NCBI GenBank assembly: GCA_945900705.1
Contig: CAMDKJ010000015.1
Coordinates: 1 to 18,211, forward strand
From: Bifidobacterium breve
GTDB taxonomy: Bacteria > Actinomycetota > Actinomycetes > S36-B12
Direction of reading: 5' to 3'
DNA length: 18,211 nt
This document shows, piece by piece, positions 14,277 to 18,211 of this stretch (positions are counted from its first letter, which is position 1; each line of letters starts with the position of its first letter). The translations under genes were made by a program, and so were the position numbers. The notes beneath the pieces were generated by a model, which was given only the letters and a program-made list of their open reading frames with translations, was not told the origin of the DNA and searched no databases.

Positions 14277-14656
14277 TCGACCAAGGCCGCACGCCACCGG
14301 GTTGGCCCCGGGAGTTGGCGCCCCAGGGCACTAGCGAGTTCGCTGAGCGGGTGGTGCCCTGGTTACTTGACCAAGGCCCCCCAGACCTTCGCTCCTCGGC
14401 TTTGCGCACCCTGCCGCTGGCTTTAGTTCGCTACCTCATCCACTACGCCGAGGGCGGCCTAAATAGCGCTAGGAGGGCTTACGGGCAGGCGCGGGTGGAG
14501 TTAAGCCCGGCGCTGACCGCGGCCGAGGTAGCAACCGCGCAACAAGGCTTTGAAGCGGCGGGGGCCCGATTTTTGCAGTTGCAGCGAGAACTTGCCCTGG
14601 TCGAGGCAGCGCTGCTGGGCCAGGCGGTCACGAATTCGCCGGGAGCGCGCGGGTGA
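14273..14656 (+). CDS. Conserved actinobacterial protein of unknown function, 127 aa, coupled to acn
   Basis: The protein is small, soluble and probably all-helical. The N-terminus TPPGWPRELAPQGTSEF is followed by ERVVPWLLDQGPPDLRSSALRTLPLALVRYLIHYAEGGLNSARRAY, then a long helix (about 75-115) with heptad-like Leu/Ala spacing (FLQLQRELALVEAALLG). I recall similar short proteins with a 'PPGWP.E...PG...WE' opening and 'WLLD..PP.YR...VL...P..LAR' centre in other actinobacteria, with no named function. No cysteines, catalytic motif or membrane segment are seen. The GTG at 14273 overlaps the acn stop (GTGA), so it is probably translated with acn. dxs follows after a 70-bp gap that seems to hold its own promoter. 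Coding is well supported; function is unknown. Confidence 0.8.
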   Translation: MIDQGRTPPGWPRELAPQGTSEFAERVVPWLLDQGPPDLRSSALRTLPLALVRYLIHYAEGGLNSARRAYGQARVELSPALTAAEVATAQQGFEAAGARFLQLQRELALVEAALLGQAVTNSPGARG

Positions 14657-14673
14657 AAACCGCCCCGGCCACG

Positions 14674-14679
14674 TAGAAT
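14674..14679 (+). promoter_or_regulatory. Candidate -10 element (TAGAAT) for dxs
   Basis: TAGAAT is a good TANNNT match in the 70-bp gap before dxs. Transcription would start near 14686, leaving a leader of about 40 nt that includes the GAGG ribosome-binding site. No clear -35 was found. Confidence 0.4.
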
Positions 14680-14716
14680 GGTGAAGTTGGTCAGTTGCCC
14701 GAAGTATTTAGGGATT

Positions 14717-14720
14717 GAGG
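14717..14720 (+). promoter_or_regulatory. Shine-Dalgarno GAGG deciding the dxs start
   Basis: GAGG is followed by TATGAG (6 nt) and TTG at 14727. This places the start at MSLLQGI, matching DXS homologues, rather than at the TTG at 14715. Confidence 0.6.
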
Positions 14721-14726
14721 TATGAG

Positions 14727-16643
14727 TTGAGTCTGCTGCAGGGCATTCGCGACCCCCGAGACCTTCGGGCCCTTGGCCCCGAGCAACTTCCCGAGTTGGC
14801 AGCTGAAATTCGGGCTTTCTTGGTCCAGAAAATATCGGCCACCGGCGGGCACCTAGGCCCAAATCTCGGCGTTGTCGAGTTAACGATGTCATTGCACCGG
14901 GTGTTCAACTCACCCGTTGACGTCATCATGTGGGATACCGGCCACCAGTCTTATGTGCACAAAATTCTTACCGGGCGCGCTGCCGGGTTCGATCATTTGC
15001 GCCAGCGCGGGGGGCTCTCCGGTTATCCGAGTCGCGCTGAGAGCGGGCATGACGTAATCGAGAATTCACATGCTTCCACAGTTTTGTCTTATGCCGATGG
15101 GCTGGCCAAAGCGTGGCAGCAGCGCGGTCTCTTGGGGCAACATCACGTGGTCGCGGTTATCGGCGATGGCGCACTTACCGGTGGCATGGCCTGGGAGGCA
15201 CTCAACAACATCGCGGCCGGGGAGCGTCAGGTAGTCATCGTGGTCAACGACAATGAGCGCTCGTACTCACCAACTATTGGTGGGTTGGCCCAACACCTTT
15301 CGACTCTTCGAACCGCGCGCGGGTACGAGCGATTCATGGCGTGGGGCAAGCGCACTTTGCATCGCACTCCGGTTGTCGGTGGTTCAATATTTGGCGCTCT
15401 GCATGGGATGAAGAAGGGCATCAAGGACGTTATCGCGCCGCAGGGGATGTTTGAAGATCTCGGGCTTAAGTACATCGGCCCAATTGACGGGCACAATCAT
15501 GGGGAGATGGAGTTCGCCCTTGCGCGGGCGAAAGCTTTTGATGGTCCGGTAATTGTGCATGCGATTACCCAAAAGGGCCGAGGTTACGGCCCAGCCGAGC
15601 GCGACGAAGCCGATCGCTTGCATGGGGTCGGGGTATTCGACCCCGATACGGGAGAACCCCTGACCACCGGAGGTCCCACCTGGACCGGCGTATTCGGTGA
15701 CGAGATTGTGCGCATCGGTCACGAACGCCCCGATGTGGTGGCGATTACCGCTGCAATGCTTAGCCCGACGGGCCTTGACCGATTTGCGGCGGCCTACCCA
15801 ACACGGATCTACGACGTTGGCATTGCTGAGCAGCACGCCGCCACCAGCGCGGCCGGGCTCGCATATGGTGGCCTACACCCGGTGGTGGCGCTGTATGCGA
15901 CTTTCCTAAACCGTGCCTTCGATCAGGTTTTGATGGACTGCGCTTTACACAAGGCGGGGGTAACTTTCGTACTCGATCGTGCAGGGGTGACCGGCGATGA
16001 TGGAGCAAGTCACAACGGCATGTGGGATATGGCGATGTTGCAGGTGGTGCCCGGGCTGCGCATAGCCGCCCCACGCGATGAATCAACGTTGCGAACCGCG
16101 CTGCGCGAAGCCGTGCTAGTCGACGATGCACCGACCGTTATTCGTTTCCCCAAGGGTGCACTTGCAGCTGCGGCTCCCGCATTACGCATGATCTCTGACC
16201 TCGACGTAATCGCGGAGTCTGGTGACCCAGAGGTGCTAATTGTGAGCATAGGTGCTGTCGCAACTTTGACCATTGAAGTTGCCGATCGACTCCGGGCGCA
16301 GGGGATTGGGGTTTTGGTCGTTGATCCGCGTTGGGTAAAACCATGCTCCCGCGCCCTCGTGGGGTTGGCGCGTACCGCGAAATTAGTTATCACCGTCGAG
16401 GATGGAATTAGAGATGGTGGTGTGGGTGCGTCAATAAGCCAGTTGTTGCGCGACCACGACCTTGATGTGAGCGTGCGCAACTTTGGGATCCCAACCGAAT
16501 TCCTCGAGCAGGGCAAACGAGCCGAAATTTTGACCGAGATCGGCCTGACGGCACAAGATATTTCGCGGCGCATTGTCGAGACAGTGGCGCACCGCATCGA
16601 CGAAGAGGCAGACAAAACCGAATCTGGTTCAGTAGCGAGTTGA
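14727..16643 (+). CDS. dxs: 1-deoxy-D-xylulose-5-phosphate synthase, 638 aa
   Basis: This thiamine-diphosphate enzyme condenses pyruvate with glyceraldehyde 3-phosphate, the first committed step of the MEP isoprenoid pathway, and also feeds thiamine/pyridoxal synthesis. Landmarks are GGHLGPNLGVVELT (40-53, active-site His42), DTGHQSYVHK (70-79, His73), the ThDP/Mg motif from GDGALTGG (146-153) to VNDNE (173-177), KGRGYGPAERDEADRLHG (283-300), the activating Glu368 in DVGIAEQHA, and LDRAGVTGDDGASHNG in the pyrimidine domain. The C-terminal transketolase domain is complete. Length is normal. I chose the rare TTG start at 14727 from homology (MSLL) and GAGG 6 nt upstream; a TTG at 14715 is an in-frame alternative. 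A TAGAAT element at 14674-14679 suggests its own promoter. It ends 8 bp from the convergent FadJ-like gene. Confidence 0.97.
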   Translation: MSLLQGIRDPRDLRALGPEQLPELAAEIRAFLVQKISATGGHLGPNLGVVELTMSLHRVFNSPVDVIMWDTGHQSYVHKILTGRAAGFDHLRQRGGLSGYPSRAESGHDVIENSHASTVLSYADGLAKAWQQRGLLGQHHVVAVIGDGALTGGMAWEALNNIAAGERQVVIVVNDNERSYSPTIGGLAQHLSTLRTARGYERFMAWGKRTLHRTPVVGGSIFGALHGMKKGIKDVIAPQGMFEDLGLKYIGPIDGHNHGEMEFALARAKAFDGPVIVHAITQKGRGYGPAERDEADRLHGVGVFDPDTGEPLTTGGPTWTGVFGDEIVRIGHERPDVVAITAAMLSPTGLDRFAAAYPTRIYDVGIAEQHAATSAAGLAYGGLHPVVALYATFLNRAFDQVLMDCALHKAGVTFVLDRAGVTGDDGASHNGMWDMAMLQVVPGLRIAAPRDESTLRTALREAVLVDDAPTVIRFPKGALAAAAPALRMISDLDVIAESGDPEVLIVSIGAVATLTIEVADRLRAQGIGVLVVDPRWVKPCSRALVGLARTAKLVITVEDGIRDGGVGASISQLLRDHDLDVSVRNFGIPTEFLEQGKRAEILTEIGLTAQDISRRIVETVAHRIDEEADKTESGSVAS

Positions 16644-16651
16644 TTTCGACG

Positions 16652-18211
16652 TTAACCCGCGAATTTCTTCCCGTTGACCTGTTCCGAAATACCGGTGCGG
16701 TCTAGGTAGGGGGTTAATCCACCTAGCCAAAACGGCCAACCGGCGCCAAGGAGCATGCACAGGTCTATATCCTCAGCGGCAGTCACCACGCCTTCATCTA
16801 GCATCAGTGTGACCTCCTGAGCCAAGGCCGTTAGCGCTCTCGTACGAACTTGCTCAGCGTTGAGTTGAACGGATCCTTGTTCATATAGGGCCGCTACACC
16901 TGGGTCTACCGAGGGCTTGCCGGTGGCATCCCAAACGTAGATTCCGGTCTTGCCGGCAGCAACCAAGCGGCCTAGATTTTCGGAAACGTAAAAGCGATCA
17001 GGGAACTGCGCATGCATAGTCTCCGAGACGTGGAAGGCAACTGCCGGGCCAACAAGTTGTAGCAGCACAAATGGCGAAAGTGGTAGGCCAAGTGGATCCA
17101 GAGCGCTGTCGGCAACCGCAAAGTCGGTACCCTCATCAACCGCGCGCGTTACCTCACCGAGAAATCTGGTGAGGAGCCGATTAACCACAAAGGCGGGTGC
17201 ATCCTTTACAAGGACGCAGGATTTCTTCAGAACTTTTCCAACCGCGAATGCCGTGGCCAAGGTGGCATCATCGGTCCACGCTCCGCGAGCGATTTCAAGA
17301 AGTGGCATCACGGAAACTGGATTGAAGAAGTGGAATCCCACCACCCGTTCAGGGTGTTTCAAATTCTGAGCCATCATAGAAACTGAAAGTGACGAGGTAT
17401 TCGTGGCTAGAATGCAGGTATCAGATACGACCGCTTCCACCTCGGCGAACACTTGCTGTTTGATTTCAAGATTCTCGAAAACCGCCTCAATAACAAAATC
17501 TGCATCAGCAAAATCTGACTTGGAAGTGCTGCCCGTTACCAGGGCTTTTAGTCGGTTGCCCTTGTCGGGAGACAGTCGGCCTTTGGCCACCATGGCATCG
17601 ACTTCACCGTGCACGTAAGCCAAACCTTTTTCCACTCGAGCCGCATCTAGATCGGTGATCACCACCGGTACCTCAAGGCGCCTTACGAAAAGCAGCGCTA
17701 ACTGACTTGCCATGAGCCCAGCACCTACGACACCAACTTTTGTTACCGGCCGAGCTAGTGACTTATCGGGTACTCCGACCGGCTTACGGGCTCTTTTGTT
17801 TACCAGATTGAACGAATACAGGCTGGCCCGCAGATCAGCGCCCATCATCAAAGCTGAAAGCTCATCGTCTTCGGCAGCGAAACCCTCATCTCGCGTTCGG
17901 TATTTGGCGCCGGCAATTAGGTCACAGGCCACATACGGGGCCGGGGTGGCTCCGTGTAATCGAGCGTCTAGTCCAGCGCGTACCGAGTTAATGACGTCAT
18001 CCCAGTTGTCACGATCTGGTTCGGGTCGCGCCACCTGAACTTCGCCGAGAAGCACCTTCGCGGTCCATTGCATTGACTGCTCGAGAAAATCAGCGGGCTC
18101 GAAAGCGGCATCGGCTATCCCGAGTTTCATTAAGTCATTGGGCTTCATTTGTTTGTTTTGGGCCATCGCATTAGTGATAATGACTTTAAGGGCGTTCGTT
18201 GGACCGATTAG
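16652..18211 (-). CDS. 3-hydroxyacyl-CoA dehydrogenase / FadJ-type beta-oxidation protein, C-terminal part (5' end beyond window)
   Basis: 519 residues are visible and the frame stays open to the right edge. Codons before the ATG at 18166 read LIGPTNALKVIITNA, which continue the family's crotonase-to-dehydrogenase linker (...ALKVIITN..aQNKQMKP...LGIADAAFEPADFLEQS). The gene is therefore cut by the window and the ATG is internal. The NAD-binding Rossmann core is VGVVGAGLMASQLALLF. ATNTSSLSVSMMA and VVGFHFFNPVSVMPLLEI hold the catalytic His region, and DAPAFVVNRLLTRFLGE opens the C-terminal helical dimerisation domain. In full-length homologues an N-terminal enoyl-CoA hydratase domain precedes this, giving a bifunctional hydratase/3-hydroxyacyl-CoA dehydrogenase of the fatty-acid beta-oxidation cycle. 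That domain is expected beyond the edge, so the call as FadJ/FadB-like is partly inferred. Confidence 0.92.
   Translation of the reverse strand, partial: LIGPTNALKVIITNAMAQNKQMKPNDLMKLGIADAAFEPADFLEQSMQWTAKVLLGEVQVARPEPDRDNWDDVINSVRAGLDARLHGATPAPYVACDLIAGAKYRTRDEGFAAEDDELSALMMGADLRASLYSFNLVNKRARKPVGVPDKSLARPVTKVGVVGAGLMASQLALLFVRRLEVPVVITDLDAARVEKGLAYVHGEVDAMVAKGRLSPDKGNRLKALVTGSTSKSDFADADFVIEAVFENLEIKQQVFAEVEAVVSDTCILATNTSSLSVSMMAQNLKHPERVVGFHFFNPVSVMPLLEIARGAWTDDATLATAFAVGKVLKKSCVLVKDAPAFVVNRLLTRFLGEVTRAVDEGTDFAVADSALDPLGLPLSPFVLLQLVGPAVAFHVSETMHAQFPDRFYVSENLGRLVAAGKTGIYVWDATGKPSVDPGVAALYEQGSVQLNAEQVRTRALTALAQEVTLMLDEGVVTAAEDIDLCMLLGAGWPFWLGGLTPYLDRTGISEQVNGKKFAG

Noticed and set aside
15384..15836. 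150-codon minus-strand open frame inside dxs
   Set aside because: It is a shadow of strongly conserved DXS coding sequence, with no coherent domain in its own translation.
1..18211. Possible mobile element, phage, CRISPR or defence island
   Set aside because: No transposase, integrase, terminal inverted repeats, spacer-repeat array or defence gene was seen. Every gene fits conserved chromosomal families.

Overview
The window looks like a compact, moderately high-GC actinobacterial chromosome segment. I judged base composition by eye and did not compute it. The strongest evidence is a set of families found almost only in Actinobacteria: DUF4193, DUF3093, DUF3710, DUF3159 and a SepH-like helix-turn-helix. 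They occur in an order I recognise from Mycobacterium tuberculosis (roughly Rv2701c down to Rv2689c: suhB, DUF4193, DUF3093, dut, DUF3710, OB-fold protein, DUF3159, ceoC/ceoB, APC permease, TRAM methyltransferase). I see no phage, insertion sequence, CRISPR, tRNA or rRNA. This is mostly conserved housekeeping chromosome, perhaps from a small-genome aquatic actinobacterium; that lineage guess is inference.

Layout. At the left edge a minus-strand fragment encodes the SepH helix-turn-helix but has no normal start codon. It is followed by a minus-strand MFS transporter. suhB (+) diverges from the MFS gene and ends 2 bp from a minus-strand gamma-carbonic-anhydrase-like gene. DUF4193 (+) meets DUF4235 (-) tail to tail with a 4-bp overlap. 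DUF3093 and DUF4235 form a minus-strand pair, diverging from a plus-strand run of hotdog thioesterase, dut and DUF3710 (each overlapping the next by 4 bp), then an OB-fold protein and DUF3159. A two-gene RCK/TrkA operon (ceoB-ceoC, minus) diverges from a KimA-like APC permease. The permease leads a second plus-strand run of TRAM RNA methyltransferase, aconitase, a conserved 127-residue unknown and dxs. A 3-hydroxyacyl-CoA dehydrogenase (FadJ type) runs in from the right edge and ends 8 bp from dxs.

Functional themes. The KimA-like permease beside two RCK regulators suggests a potassium-uptake and nucleotide-sensing locus. dut protects the nucleotide pool, dxs opens the MEP isoprenoid pathway, acn serves the TCA cycle, and FadJ serves beta-oxidation. 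The TRAM methyltransferase and aconitase both carry cysteine sets typical of 4Fe-4S clusters.

Gene starts. Six transcription-unit-leading genes have a TANNNT -10-like hexamer ending 6-8 nt before the start codon, which points to leaderless mRNAs. acn, dxs and DUF4235 instead have clear Shine-Dalgarno sequences. No gap without a gene exceeds about 155 bp; the largest is 2964-3117. I found no striking new system. The best leads are the start-less SepH fragment, the KimA/RCK pairing, the altered metal-ligand site in the gamma-CA homologue, and the uniform leaderless architecture.
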